A stretch of DNA of 64,000 nt. It comes from Methylovirgula ligni (GTDB lineage Bacteria; Pseudomonadota; Alphaproteobacteria; Rhizobiales; Beijerinckiaceae). A program made the translations under genes and the position numbers. Below are positions 8,352 to 16,771 of the stretch, piece by piece; the stretch's first letter is position 1, and the number at the start of each line of letters is the position of its first letter. A model generated the notes under the pieces. The model searched no databases. It saw nothing but the letters and a program-made list of their open reading frames with translations, and was not told where the DNA came from. Location of the stretch: assembly GCF_004135935.1 (NCBI RefSeq), contig NZ_CP025086.1:1054001-1118000 (forward strand), read 5' to 3'.

Positions 8352-9095
8352 ATGCACGACCCGTTCGACGCCTCGACGATCATTTTCGCGCTTCTCGCGC
8401 TATTCGTGCTCTGGAAGCTGCGGTCCGTCCTCGGCACCCGCAGCGGCGAGGAGAAGCCGCCGGGGCAGAATTCCCTCTTCGGCGGCGGTCAAGCCAAGGG
8501 TGGGCAGGTCCAAGGCGGCCAAGTCACGAACGATAACAAAGTGGTGCCGCTTCCCGGCGCCGCGCCGCGCTTGGCAGCCGCCCCGAACGCCGCACCGCCG
8601 CCCGACCCGGAGCGCTGGAAGGCTTATGCCGAGCCCGGCTCGCGCGTCGCCAACGGGCTCGATGCCATCGCCGCCGCCGATCCGGGCTTCGACCTTGATC
8701 AATTCATCGCCGGCGCGAAAACCGCCTACGAGATGATCGTCACAGCCTTCGCCACCGGCGACCGCGAACTTCTCGCCCGGCTGCTCGACAAAGACGTCTA
8801 TGCGAGCTTTGCCAGCGCCACCGAGGCGCGGGCCAGCCGGGGCGAATCGCTGATGACCAAGGTCACCTCGATCGACAAGACCGGCGTCTTCGATGCCGCC
8901 GTGCGCGACGGAACCTTGCAGATCACCTTGCGCTTTGTGGCGAGCCTCGTGACGGCGACGCACGACAAGGAGGGCAAGCTGATCGACGGCGATCCGGACA
9001 AGACGGTCAACATGGTCGATTTGTGGACCTTCGCCCGCCCCGCCGGATCGCGTGATCCGAACTGGAAGCTCGTCGCGACGCAGACCGGGCATTGA
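8352..9095 (+). CDS. Tim44/TimA-like domain protein
   Basis: The 247-residue product has an N-terminal hydrophobic anchor (IIFALLALFVLWKL, residues about 9-22). A low-complexity glycine/lysine/alanine linker follows, then a C-terminal Tim44-like domain from about residue 105 (DPGFDLDQFIAGAKTAYEMI onward). Bacterial relatives (TimA in Caulobacter) are membrane-bound homologues of the mitochondrial import motor subunit, with no settled role in bacteria. The start was put at the ATG 8352, directly before the membrane segment. It overlaps mltA by four bases (TTGA). Confidence 0.86.
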   Translation: MHDPFDASTIIFALLALFVLWKLRSVLGTRSGEEKPPGQNSLFGGGQAKGGQVQGGQVTNDNKVVPLPGAAPRLAAAPNAAPPPDPERWKAYAEPGSRVANGLDAIAAADPGFDLDQFIAGAKTAYEMIVTAFATGDRELLARLLDKDVYASFASATEARASRGESLMTKVTSIDKTGVFDAAVRDGTLQITLRFVASLVTATHDKEGKLIDGDPDKTVNMVDLWTFARPAGSRDPNWKLVATQTGH

Positions 9096-10156
9096 GCCCG
9101 GCATCCGCAGCCGTGCCCGGCGCCGATCTGGCGCCGGTGAGTTTTGCCGACCTCGCCGGCTTTGACACAGACGATCATCTCGCCGCTTTTCGAATATTTG
9201 CGGCTCAAGCCGCCGCCAGTCTCAACGGCCAAAAGCCCCTGCGCACGGCAAAACCCACTGACGCGGCGCTCGCGGCGGTATTCCGCGCTGCTGTGGCGGC
9301 CGAGGTCCTTGATGGCGCGACGGCGCGCGATTTTTTTCTCGCGCATTTCGCGCCCTATCGCGTCCAGCCTTCCGGCGGCGGGCGCGGCTTCGTCACCGGC
9401 TATTACGAGCCGGTCGTCGCGGGCTCCCTGGTCGAGGCGAAGCAATTCACCGCGCCGATTCTGGCGCGGCCGGACGATCTTGATCGCCGCCATCCCTATC
9501 CCGACCGCGCGGCCATCGAGGCGGGGGCGATCGCCGACAACACGCGACCGCTCGTCTGGGTCGAAGACCCCATCGAGGCGTTTCTCATTCACGTCCAGGG
9601 CTCGGCGCGGGTGATATTGCCCGACAGCACCGAAGTCCGCCTCATCTATGCCGGGCGCAACGGCCTGCCCTATACGTCGATCGGCCGGCTTTTGATCGAG
9701 AGCGGCGCCATCGCGCCCGAAGCGATGAGCCTTGCGGCGCTGAAGACCTGGGTGCGGGCGCAGGGCCAGAAGCCGGGCGAGCCCGGCCGCGCCCTTCTGC
9801 AGCAAAACAAATCCTATATCTTTTTCGATCTCGCGCATGATCTGCCACCGGAATCGGGGCCGATCGGTGGTGCCGGCCTGCCGCTCGCGGCTTTGCGCGC
9901 GATTGCGGTCGATCGCACGCTCTGGTCATATGGACTGCCGTTCTGGCTCAGCGGGGACCTGCCTTGGCAATCGGACGAAGCTTCGCCGTTCCGGCGTTTG
10001 TCGATCGCGCAGGACACCGGCTCCGCCATAATCGGCGCGGCGCGGGCCGATATTTTCTTCGGCTCGGGTCCGGCTGCGGGGACGCGTGCGGGAGCCATCC
10101 GCCGCCCCTGCGATTTCTTCGTCCTGCTGCCGCGGAGCCGGCATGAGCATACGTGA
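9092..10156 (+). CDS. mltA: membrane-bound lytic murein transglycosylase A-like (MltA)
   Basis: MltA cleaves peptidoglycan glycan strands to 1,6-anhydromuropeptides in the periplasm. The 354-residue product has the family segments GYYEP, IEAFLIHVQGSARV, GLPYTSIGRLL and QNKSYIFF. Near the end come QDTGSAIIGAARADIFFG and the 3D-type C-terminus. The only usable start is a TTG at 9092, because an in-frame stop lies at 9053-9055. The resulting N-terminus shows neither a signal peptide nor a lipobox, which is odd for a secreted enzyme. It overlaps the Tim44-like gene by four bases and the smr gene by fourteen. Confidence 0.9.
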   Translation: MSPASAAVPGADLAPVSFADLAGFDTDDHLAAFRIFAAQAAASLNGQKPLRTAKPTDAALAAVFRAAVAAEVLDGATARDFFLAHFAPYRVQPSGGGRGFVTGYYEPVVAGSLVEAKQFTAPILARPDDLDRRHPYPDRAAIEAGAIADNTRPLVWVEDPIEAFLIHVQGSARVILPDSTEVRLIYAGRNGLPYTSIGRLLIESGAIAPEAMSLAALKTWVRAQGQKPGEPGRALLQQNKSYIFFDLAHDLPPESGPIGGAGLPLAALRAIAVDRTLWSYGLPFWLSGDLPWQSDEASPFRRLSIAQDTGSAIIGAARADIFFGSGPAAGTRAGAIRRPCDFFVLLPRSRHEHT

Positions 10157-10706
10157 GACTTTGCGGCCGCTCTCCGACGAGGAAATCACGCTCTGGCTGA
10201 CGGTGACGCGCAGCATTTCGCGCCGCCCGGGCGCGGCGGCGCCGGAACTGCCGCTCCGAAAGCCCGAAAAGTCGGAAAAAATCGCCGCTTCGCCTGCCGC
10301 CGCTCCGACACCCTTTAACGTCACGCCTAAGCCCGCGCCGCGTCCCGCCGTGCCGGGCCTTGCGCCGCTGGAGCGTCGCGCCCGGCAGAAGCTGGCGCGG
10401 GGGCATATGCCGGTCGATGCCGCACTCGACCTCCACGGCCTTCGCCAGCACGAGGCGCATCCGGCTCTGCACGGCTTTCTTTTACGCGCGCAGCACCAGG
10501 GCGCCAAAATCGTCCTCGTCGTCACCGGCAAGGGAGAGCGCGCGGCTGAAGGGGGCGAATCGGCTGGCGTGCTGCGCCGCGCTGTGCCGATCTGGCTGCG
10601 GGCGCCGGAATGGCGCGGCCTGGTCGTCGGCTTCGAGGAGGCCGCCCGTCATCACGGCGGCACCGGGGCGCTCTATGTGCGCATCCGCCGCCACGACCGG
10701 ATTTAG
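10143..10706 (+). CDS. Smr domain protein
   Basis: The 187-residue product has a charged, proline-rich N-terminal half and a C-terminal Smr domain from about residue 90. The hallmark LDLHGLRQHEA is followed by VTGKG and by a GGTGALYVRIRR ending. Smr domains are nicking or RNA-cleaving endonuclease modules related to the MutS2 C-terminus. The LDxHGxR motif carries the proposed catalytic residues. The stand-alone protein next to mltA is a common alphaproteobacterial pairing, with no established functional link. ATG at 10143 lies inside the mltA end. Confidence 0.86.
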   Translation: MSIRETLRPLSDEEITLWLTVTRSISRRPGAAAPELPLRKPEKSEKIAASPAAAPTPFNVTPKPAPRPAVPGLAPLERRARQKLARGHMPVDAALDLHGLRQHEAHPALHGFLLRAQHQGAKIVLVVTGKGERAAEGGESAGVLRRAVPIWLRAPEWRGLVVGFEEAARHHGGTGALYVRIRRHDRI

Positions 10707-10710
10707 AGCG

Positions 10711-11118
10711 ATGCCGCCGGATTGGGCCGCCATCGCTCCGCCCTCGCTCGCCGCCTTCGAGGCAATGGCCGAGGCTGCCTATGCTGGGCTGCCGGAGGAT
10801 TTCCGGGCTTTGTGCGAGGGCATCATTATCCAGGTTGCGGATTTTGCGACGGAGGAGGTGCTCGACCACATGGGCTGCGAGAGCGAGTTCGACCTGCTCG
10901 GGCTTTTCACCGGCCGCGGCCTGGCGCAAGGCGGCGCCCAGGCTTTCACCGGGCAGATGCCGAACATGGTCTGGCTCTATCGCCGCCCGATCCTCGATTA
11001 TTGGGCCGAGGGCGAGGACGCGCTCGGCGACGTCATCACCCATGTGCTGGTGCATGAGATCGGCCACCATTTCGGCCTCTCGGACGCCGATATGGCGGCG
11101 ATCGAGGCTCGGCCTTGA
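10711..11118 (+). CDS. small zincin-like metallopeptidase family protein
   Basis: The 135-residue product matches the short minimal-gluzincin family (Zincin_1). The metal-binding HEIGHHFGLSDADM segment is near the C-terminus, with HExxH and a third potential ligand in SDADM. The sequence before it, NMVWLYRRPILDYW, is also typical. No signal peptide is seen, so it is probably cytosolic. The in vivo substrate of this family is unknown. It starts 5 bases after the smr stop and is likely part of the same transcript. Confidence 0.86.
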   Translation: MPPDWAAIAPPSLAAFEAMAEAAYAGLPEDFRALCEGIIIQVADFATEEVLDHMGCESEFDLLGLFTGRGLAQGGAQAFTGQMPNMVWLYRRPILDYWAEGEDALGDVITHVLVHEIGHHFGLSDADMAAIEARP

Positions 11119-11168
11119 CGAAGGCGTCGCGCCGACCGATAGAACGGGCAATTCTGGAGCTCTAAAAA

Positions 11169-11774
11169 ATGGAAAAATTCACGTCGCTGACGGGTGTTGC
11201 CGCGCCGCTCGACATCCGCAATGTCGACACCGACATGATCATCCCGAAGCAATATCTGAAGACGATCAAGCGCACCGGCCTCGGCACGGGCCTGTTCTCC
11301 GAGATGCGCTACAAGGACGACGGTTCGGAGAACCCCGATTTCGTCCTCAACAAGCCGGCCTATCGCCACGCGCAGATCCTCGTGGCGGAAGACAATTTCG
11401 GCTGCGGCTCGTCACGCGAGCACGCGCCCTGGGCGCTGCTCGACTTCGGCATTCGTTGCGTTATCTCGACCAGCTTCGCCGATATTTTCTATAACAATTG
11501 CTTCAAGAACGGCATTCTGCCGATCGTCGTCAGCCCCGAGGATCTTGCCAAGCTGATGGACGATGCCTCGCGCGGCGCCAATGCGACGCTCTCGGTCGAT
11601 CTCGAGGCCCAGGAAATCCGCGGCCCCGACGGCGGCGTGATCCATTTCGATATCGATCCATTCCGCAAACATTGCCTGCTCAATGGCTTGGACGATATCG
11701 GCCTCAGCCTGCAGAAAGTCGACGAGATCGCCGCTTTCGAGAAGAAGGAACACGCCGAGCAGCCCTGGCTGTGA
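11169..11774 (+). CDS. leuD: 3-isopropylmalate dehydratase small subunit LeuD
   Basis: LeuD pairs with LeuC to isomerise 2-isopropylmalate to 3-isopropylmalate in leucine synthesis. The 201-residue product has the expected start ([19 protein letters not shown]), the [15 protein letters not shown] segment lining the active site, and [16 protein letters not shown]. LeuC is not in the window, and a separate location is common in Rhizobiales. A GGAG ribosome site precedes the ATG. Confidence 0.97.
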   Translation: MEKFTSLTGVAAPLDIRNVDTDMIIPKQYLKTIKRTGLGTGLFSEMRYKDDGSENPDFVLNKPAYRHAQILVAEDNFGCGSSREHAPWALLDFGIRCVISTSFADIFYNNCFKNGILPIVVSPEDLAKLMDDASRGANATLSVDLEAQEIRGPDGGVIHFDIDPFRKHCLLNGLDDIGLSLQKVDEIAAFEKKEHAEQPWL

Positions 11775-11798
11775 GGATCGGCAAATCGCGCGGAAAAC

Positions 11799-11827
11799 TT
11801 GACGGCGGCGCCGGCTTCCCTTAGATA
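11799..11827 (+). promoter_or_regulatory. sigma-70 type promoter of rpmB
   Basis: TTGACG (11799-11804), a 17-base spacer and TAGATA (11822-11827) form a near-consensus housekeeping promoter. It lies 108 bp upstream of the rpmB ATG and within the leuD-rpmB spacer. This fits strong constitutive expression of a ribosomal protein. Confidence 0.6.
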
Positions 11828-11934
11828 GCCCGCTTCCATTTCCGCCCGTGCCCAAGAGCGATGGAACACGCTCCAACGCTTTGGTTTGGCGCGCGGGCTT
11901 TGTGTTTATGGCCGCAAGGCCGGAAGGATCAACA

Positions 11935-12222
11935 ATGTCGCGCCGTTGCGAATTGACCGGCAAGGCCGTCCTGGTCGGCAACCTGGTCAGCCACTCGAAC
12001 CACAAGACCAAGACCCGGTTCCTGCCCAATCTCGTCAAGGTGACGCTCTCGTCCGAGACGCTCGGCCGCAGCGTGCGCCTACGCGTCGCCACCGCTGCTC
12101 TTCGCTCGGTCGAGCACCGCGGCGGCCTCGACGCTTTCCTGCTCAAGGCTTCGGATACGCAGCTTTCGATCGGCGCCCGCGCGCTGAAGCGCGAGATCAC
12201 GAAGAAGCAGGCGACGGCCTAA
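11935..12222 (+). CDS. rpmB: 50S ribosomal protein L28
   Basis: The 95-residue basic product has the L28 signature [15 protein letters not shown] followed by [15 protein letters not shown] and the KREITKKQ tail. It is a component of the large ribosomal subunit. The ATG at 11935 follows an AAGGATC ribosome site by five bases; in-frame upstream codons are not conserved-looking. Unlike in enterobacteria, rpmG is not adjacent, which is normal for alphaproteobacteria. Confidence 0.97.
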   Translation: MSRRCELTGKAVLVGNLVSHSNHKTKTRFLPNLVKVTLSSETLGRSVRLRVATAALRSVEHRGGLDAFLLKASDTQLSIGARALKREITKKQATA

Positions 12223-12237
12223 GCCGATTCTTTTGCC

Positions 12238-12272
12238 GTCATTGCGAGGCGCGCAGCTTCGCTTGCAATGAC
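12238..12272. repeat. dispersed palindromic repeat, family A (short copy)
   Basis: GTCATTGC (12238-12245) and GCAATGAC (12265-12272) are inverted, with GCGAGGC/GCTTCG-like arms between them. Related copies lie at 27533-27569 and 28423-28495. This copy sits between the convergent rpmB and cobT genes, where it may also end transcription from both sides. Confidence 0.65.
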
Positions 12273-12278
12273 CTTGGC

Positions 12279-14216
12279 TCAATGCACGGTCACGACCGGC
12301 GCGCGTTTTGTCCGCGTCGGCGGTGTCGGTGCCGGGACGGCCTTTTCGTCGAACAGCTCGGCCAGTTTCTCGGTCATCGCGCCGCCAAGCTCCTCCGCAT
12401 CGACGATCGTCACCGCGCGACGGTAATAGCGCGTCACGTCATGGCCGATGCCGATGGCGATGAGTTCGACCGGCGAGCGTGTCTCGATTTCCTCGATCAC
12501 ATAGCGCAGATGCCGCTCGAGATAATTGCCGGGATTGACCGACAGGGTTGAATCGTCGACCGGCGCGCCGTCCGAGATCATCATCAGGATGCGCCGCTGC
12601 TCCGAGCGGGCGAGCAGGCGCTTGTGCGCCCAGTCGAGCGCCTCGCCGTCGATATTCTCCTTCAGCAGGCCCTCGCGCATCATCAGGCCGAGGTTTTTCC
12701 GCGCCCGGCGCCAGGGGGCGTCGGCGGCTTTGTAGATGATATGGCGCAGATCGTTGAGGCGCCCCGGCGCGGCCGGCTTGCCGGCCTGTAGCCAGGCCTC
12801 GCGCGATTGGCCGCCCTTCCAGGCTTTGGTGGTGAAGCCCAAAATCTCGACCTTGACGCCGCAGCGCTCCAGCGTGCGGGCGAGAATATCGGCGCAGGTC
12901 GCCGCGACGGTGATCGGCCGCCCGCGCATCGAGCCGGAATTGTCGAGCAGCAGCGTCACCACCGTGTCGCGGAAGTCCGTGTCCTTTTCGCGCTTGAAGG
13001 AGAGCGGCTGCTGCGGGTCGATGACGATGCGCTGCAGCCGCGCCGTATCGAGAATGCCTTCCTCAAGGTCGAATTCCCACGAGCGGTTCTGCTGCGCCAG
13101 CAGGCGGCGCTGCAGCCGGTTGGCGAGCCGGCCGACGACGGAGGAGAGATTCTGCAACTGCTTGTCGAGATAGGCACGCAGCCGCTCGAGCTCTTCCGGC
13201 TCGCAGAGCGCCTCGGCGGTGATGGTCTCGTCGAATTTATGGGTGAAAGCCTGATAATCCGGAGCGCGGGCTTCCGGCCGCGTCCTCGGGGGCGGGCGAT
13301 GCGCGTCGGCCGCCTGGTCGCCCTCGCCGAGATCGCCCTCTTCCTCGGCCTCGAAGTCGCCGGAGGAGGCATCGGCGGCCTCGACCTCGGTGTCGCTATC
13401 GGCCTCGGCCGCTTCGCTCGTCTGCGCTTGCGCCGCATCGGCGCTCTCGTCGCGCTGGCCCTCGAAGGCCTCGGTATCGTCGCCGCCGGCCTGCTGATCG
13501 TCGCTTTGCTCGGTCTCCTCGCTGGCGTCGGAGCCGATATCCTCGCCCATATCGAGCGCCGAGAGCACGCGGCGGATTGATTGGCCGAAGGCGCGCTGAT
13601 CCTCGAGCGTGCCGGCGAGCTGGTCGAGATCGCGCCCTGCCCGCTGCTCGACGAGCGGACGCCAGAGATCGACAATGCGCTGGGCGCCTTTCGGCGGCTT
13701 CCGGCCGGTGAGCCTTTCGCGCACGATCATCGCGACGGCCTGTTCCAGCGGCGCGTCCGAGCGCTCGCGGATCTCGCCATAGCGGGCGTGCTGGAAGCGA
13801 TCCTCGAGCATGGCGTCAAGATTTTGCGCGACGCCATCCATGCGCTTGCTGCCGATCGCCTCGACGCGGGCCTGCTCGACCGCCTCGAAGACGGCGCGGG
13901 CCTGCGGCGCCTGTGGCAGCAGCCGGCGATGGATCGCCGCGTCATGGCAGGCGAGCCGCAACGCGATCGAATCGGCGTGGCCGCGCAGGATGGCGGCATC
14001 CTGACGGGTGAGCTTGCGCGGCGGCTCCGGCAGACGCACCCGGGCTGCGCCGGCGTTGCCAGCGACATTCGGCTTTTCCGCCGCATAGGCGACATCGAGC
14101 TGCGCCACATGCGCCATCGCCCGCAGACATCCGGCGACGGCCCGCTTGAACGGCTCCTGCGGGGCTTCGACCTTGCCGGGCGGCTTGTGGTTGGATTGTG
14201 GGGGCATGAGCGCCAT
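12279..14216 (-). CDS. cobT: aerobic cobaltochelatase subunit CobT
   Basis: CobT works with CobS (AAA+) and CobN to insert cobalt into hydrogenobyrinate diamide in aerobic cobalamin synthesis. The 645-residue product has a helical N-terminal half and a long acidic stretch around residues 215-310 (many D/E with A and S). A C-terminal von Willebrand A domain follows, with the MIDAS motif DNSGSMRG and a later [10 protein letters not shown] loop. This layout is the same as the Mg-chelatase D subunit. It lies four bases downstream of a small gene and near cobS. CobN is not in the window. Confidence 0.95.
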   Translation of the reverse strand: MALMPPQSNHKPPGKVEAPQEPFKRAVAGCLRAMAHVAQLDVAYAAEKPNVAGNAGAARVRLPEPPRKLTRQDAAILRGHADSIALRLACHDAAIHRRLLPQAPQARAVFEAVEQARVEAIGSKRMDGVAQNLDAMLEDRFQHARYGEIRERSDAPLEQAVAMIVRERLTGRKPPKGAQRIVDLWRPLVEQRAGRDLDQLAGTLEDQRAFGQSIRRVLSALDMGEDIGSDASEETEQSDDQQAGGDDTEAFEGQRDESADAAQAQTSEAAEADSDTEVEAADASSGDFEAEEEGDLGEGDQAADAHRPPPRTRPEARAPDYQAFTHKFDETITAEALCEPEELERLRAYLDKQLQNLSSVVGRLANRLQRRLLAQQNRSWEFDLEEGILDTARLQRIVIDPQQPLSFKREKDTDFRDTVVTLLLDNSGSMRGRPITVAATCADILARTLERCGVKVEILGFTTKAWKGGQSREAWLQAGKPAAPGRLNDLRHIIYKAADAPWRRARKNLGLMMREGLLKENIDGEALDWAHKRLLARSEQRRILMMISDGAPVDDSTLSVNPGNYLERHLRYVIEEIETRSPVELIAIGIGHDVTRYYRRAVTIVDAEELGGAMTEKLAELFDEKAVPAPTPPTRTKRAPVVTVH

Positions 14217-14220
14217 TTCG

Positions 14221-14469
14221 TTATGACAGGAGTAGTTCTTCGACCTTCCTGAGTTGCTCGATTATTCTGCGCATCGACTCAACATTCGTTTCGCTTGTCG
14301 ATCCACCCGCGCGCTCAATATCGGCGACTATTGCCGAGAGTTGTGTGCCAAGGCTTTCCTCACCCGTCCCAATCCCAAGATTCAGCTCGATTACATCAAG
14401 CAGACCAACCACATCCGAAATGGGATCGCCTTGAACTTGCGTTCTCTGAACAACTTTCTTCCAGGTCAT
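14221..14469 (-). CDS. small hypothetical protein between cobS and cobT
   Basis: An 82-residue reading frame on the same strand as its neighbours lies 43 bp after cobS and 4 bp before cobT. The ATG at 14469 has a GGAAG ribosome site six bases upstream. The product is acidic and mostly helical in appearance ([20 protein letters not shown], then [11 protein letters not shown]). Its base composition is clearly less GC-rich than cobS and cobT, suggesting it was inserted later. No family is recognised. It could be a small accessory protein or a spurious frame; the position and ribosome site favour a gene. Confidence 0.58.
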   Translation of the reverse strand: MTWKKVVQRTQVQGDPISDVVGLLDVIELNLGIGTGEESLGTQLSAIVADIERAGGSTSETNVESMRRIIEQLRKVEELLLS

Positions 14470-14512
14470 TACCGACTTCCATCGATCGAAGCGGCAGCAA
14501 TAAGTAATTATT

Positions 14513-15514
14513 TCAGCTCATCGCGACATTCACCGCGCTTTCCGGCAGCTCCTGGCCGAAACAGCGCTGGTAGAATTCGGCGACCAGCGTGCGCTCCAGT
14601 TCATCGCATTTGTTGAGGAAGGTGAGTCGGAAGGCGAAGCCGATATCCTTGAAGATTTCGGCATTCTCGGCCCAGGTGATGACGGTGCGCGGGCTCATCA
14701 CAGTCGAAAGATCGCCGGCCGTGAAGGCGTTGCGGGTCAGGTCCGCGACGCGGACCATCTTGTTGACCTGATCGCGCCCGTCCTTGGTCTTCTGGTAGGA
14801 TTTGACCTTCGACAGGACGATGCCGACTTCCTTGTCGTGCGGCAGATAATTTAGCGTCGCGACAATCGACCAGCGGTCCATCTGGCCCTGGTTGATCTGC
14901 TGCGTGCCGTGATAGAGGCCGGAGGTGTCGCCGAGACCGATCGTGTTGGTCGTCGAGAACAGGCGGAAAGCCGGATGCGGCTTGATCACGCGGTTCTGAT
15001 CGAGCAGCGTCAGCCGGCCGGAGACTTCCAGCACACGCTGGATGACGAACATCACGTCCGGCCGGCCGGCGTCATATTCGTCGAAACACAGCGCGATATT
15101 GTTTTGCAGCGCCCAGGGCAGAATGCCGTCGCGGAATTCGGTCACCTGCTTGCCGTCGCGCAGAACGATGGCGTCCTTGCCGACGAGATCGATGCGCGAG
15201 ACGTGGCTGTCGAGGTTGATTCGCACGCAGGGCCAGTTCAGCCGCGCCGCGACCTGCTCGATATGGGTCGATTTGCCGGTGCCGTGATAGCCGGAAACCA
15301 TCACGCGGCGATTCTTGGCGAAACCGGCGAGAATGGCGAGCGTCGTATCGCGGTCGAAGAGATAATCCGGATCGGTTTCCGGCACGTGCTCGTCAGCCTT
15401 GGAAAAGGCCGGCACTTCCATGTCGGAGTCGACCCCGAACACCTGGCGGACTGAAATTTTCATGTCCGGCAAAGCCTTCAAGGCTTCTTCACCGGTTAGA
15501 GAATTGGCTGACAT
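14513..15514 (-). CDS. cobS: aerobic cobaltochelatase subunit CobS
   Basis: CobS is the AAA+ ATPase of the CobNST chelatase and forms a ring complex with CobT. The 333-residue product has Walker [10 protein letters not shown] with the following IEQVAARL helix. [12 protein letters not shown] is the Walker B region, and [13 protein letters not shown] contains the sensor. The N-terminus ([18 protein letters not shown]) is the CobS-specific start. It lies upstream of cobT on the same strand and downstream of the J-domain gene, an order conserved in Rhizobiales. Confidence 0.95.
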   Translation of the reverse strand: MSANSLTGEEALKALPDMKISVRQVFGVDSDMEVPAFSKADEHVPETDPDYLFDRDTTLAILAGFAKNRRVMVSGYHGTGKSTHIEQVAARLNWPCVRINLDSHVSRIDLVGKDAIVLRDGKQVTEFRDGILPWALQNNIALCFDEYDAGRPDVMFVIQRVLEVSGRLTLLDQNRVIKPHPAFRLFSTTNTIGLGDTSGLYHGTQQINQGQMDRWSIVATLNYLPHDKEVGIVLSKVKSYQKTKDGRDQVNKMVRVADLTRNAFTAGDLSTVMSPRTVITWAENAEIFKDIGFAFRLTFLNKCDELERTLVAEFYQRCFGQELPESAVNVAMS

Positions 15515-15629
15515 TCATCCTCCGTTCCGCCCGTCATCGGCCACGCTATAGCATGATGGGCCACGACGGCGCGCGGAATTCCGCTCGATGTCGAAAAGTT
15601 TAGCTTTCCGGCAAAAGCCGGAGGTCCGG

Positions 15630-16232
15630 TCAAGCGAGCTTGACCGACTTTAGATAGCTATAAGCACGGATAATTTCACGCAATTTGTCTTCCAGGGATC
15701 GGTCGCCGCCGTTGGCATCGGGGTGGAGGCGCTTCACCATATCCTTGTAGCGGCTGCGGATCGCGCTGGGATCGGCGCTTTCGTCGAGGCCGAGCTGGTC
15801 GAGCGCCTTGCGCGCGGCAATGCCATGCTTGGGCTTGGGCGGTTCCTGCGGCCGGCGTGCGGCGCGCGGGCCGCCGAAAATGTTCAGCGGATCGGCATAA
15901 TGCGCGGCATCGGCGCCGCGCCCTTGCGGGCCGCCGGCGAGATTGTCGCCCATGACCCAGGTCGGGCGGTGGCCGGTCGTGGCGTCGCGCTGATAGAGCG
16001 ACACGGCCTCCGCGCTCATGCCCTGAAAATAATTATAGGACGCGTTATAGGTGCGCACATGTTCGAGGCAGAAGCTGAAATATTCGCCCTCGCGCTGCCA
16101 GCCTTTGGGCGCGCGAAATTCGCCCGCCTCGTTGCAGCCGGGATGGTCGCAACGCACTTTGACAGTTTGGACGGGCTCCTTTGCCTTCGGCTTGGCCCGG
16201 ATGCGGTCGAAAATCGGCGAATTCAAATCCAT
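15630..16232 (-). CDS. J-domain (DnaJ-like) molecular chaperone
   Basis: The 200-residue product has an N-terminal CDHPGCNEAGEFRAPKG segment and a later FCLEHVR, a possible zinc-binding set (C..C...C..H). The linker is low-complexity, and a C-terminal J domain starts at about residue 140. Its helix II-III loop reads LHPDANGGD; the usual HPD tripeptide is present, so it should stimulate an Hsp70 partner. J domains at the C-terminus with this N-terminal zinc-like module are typical of a Rhizobiales family encoded next to cobS. It is divergent from bolA. The client is unknown. Confidence 0.88.
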   Translation of the reverse strand: MDLNSPIFDRIRAKPKAKEPVQTVKVRCDHPGCNEAGEFRAPKGWQREGEYFSFCLEHVRTYNASYNYFQGMSAEAVSLYQRDATTGHRPTWVMGDNLAGGPQGRGADAAHYADPLNIFGGPRAARRPQEPPKPKHGIAARKALDQLGLDESADPSAIRSRYKDMVKRLHPDANGGDRSLEDKLREIIRAYSYLKSVKLA

Positions 16233-16319
16233 GGTTTGCCATTATGATATTCTTTGCGGCCGTCGCAACCCGTTAGCTGCGACAAAAAACAAATCGAACC
16301 GCGACGTGGGAATTTTTCA

Positions 16320-16619
16320 ATGAGCAACGCGCCCAGTATGGCAGAACGCATCACGCAGAAATTGCAGGCCGCTCTCACACCCATTACCCTCGATGTGATT
16401 GACGATTCGCATAAGCATGCCGGGCATGCACATGCGGTAACCCATGCGGCAAAGGCGGGCCGGTCGGGCGAAACCCACTTCACCGTAAAAGTGGTATCGG
16501 ACAGCTTTATCGGCAAGAGCGTGCTCGCCCGTCACCGCATGGTGAACGATCTTTTGCGCGCCGAATTCGCCGAGGGCATACATGCCCTCGCGATCGAGGC
16601 CAAGGCGCCGGGCGATTGA
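16320..16619 (+). CDS. bolA: BolA family protein
   Basis: BolA-type proteins bind monothiol glutaredoxins through shared iron-sulfur clusters, and some act as DNA-binding regulators. The 99-residue product has the family pattern DSHKHAGHAHAV (conserved histidines), THFTVKVVSDSFIGKS, and LLRAEFAEGIHALAIEA at the end. The ATG at 16320 begins directly before the conserved start of the domain. It is divergent from the J-domain gene. Confidence 0.92.
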   Translation: MSNAPSMAERITQKLQAALTPITLDVIDDSHKHAGHAHAVTHAAKAGRSGETHFTVKVVSDSFIGKSVLARHRMVNDLLRAEFAEGIHALAIEAKAPGD

Positions 16620-16771
16620 GCCCATCGCATCGGCGTCATGAAATGGCCGCATCTCGCGCAAAGTAAAGGCTTCGAGCGGCGACGGAGCTTTGCATATCTC
16701 CCGCGAGGGACTAGGCTTGACCGCCCGCGCGCATGGCGGCGGTGCGATCGACGAAATGGGGCGAGTTTGTC

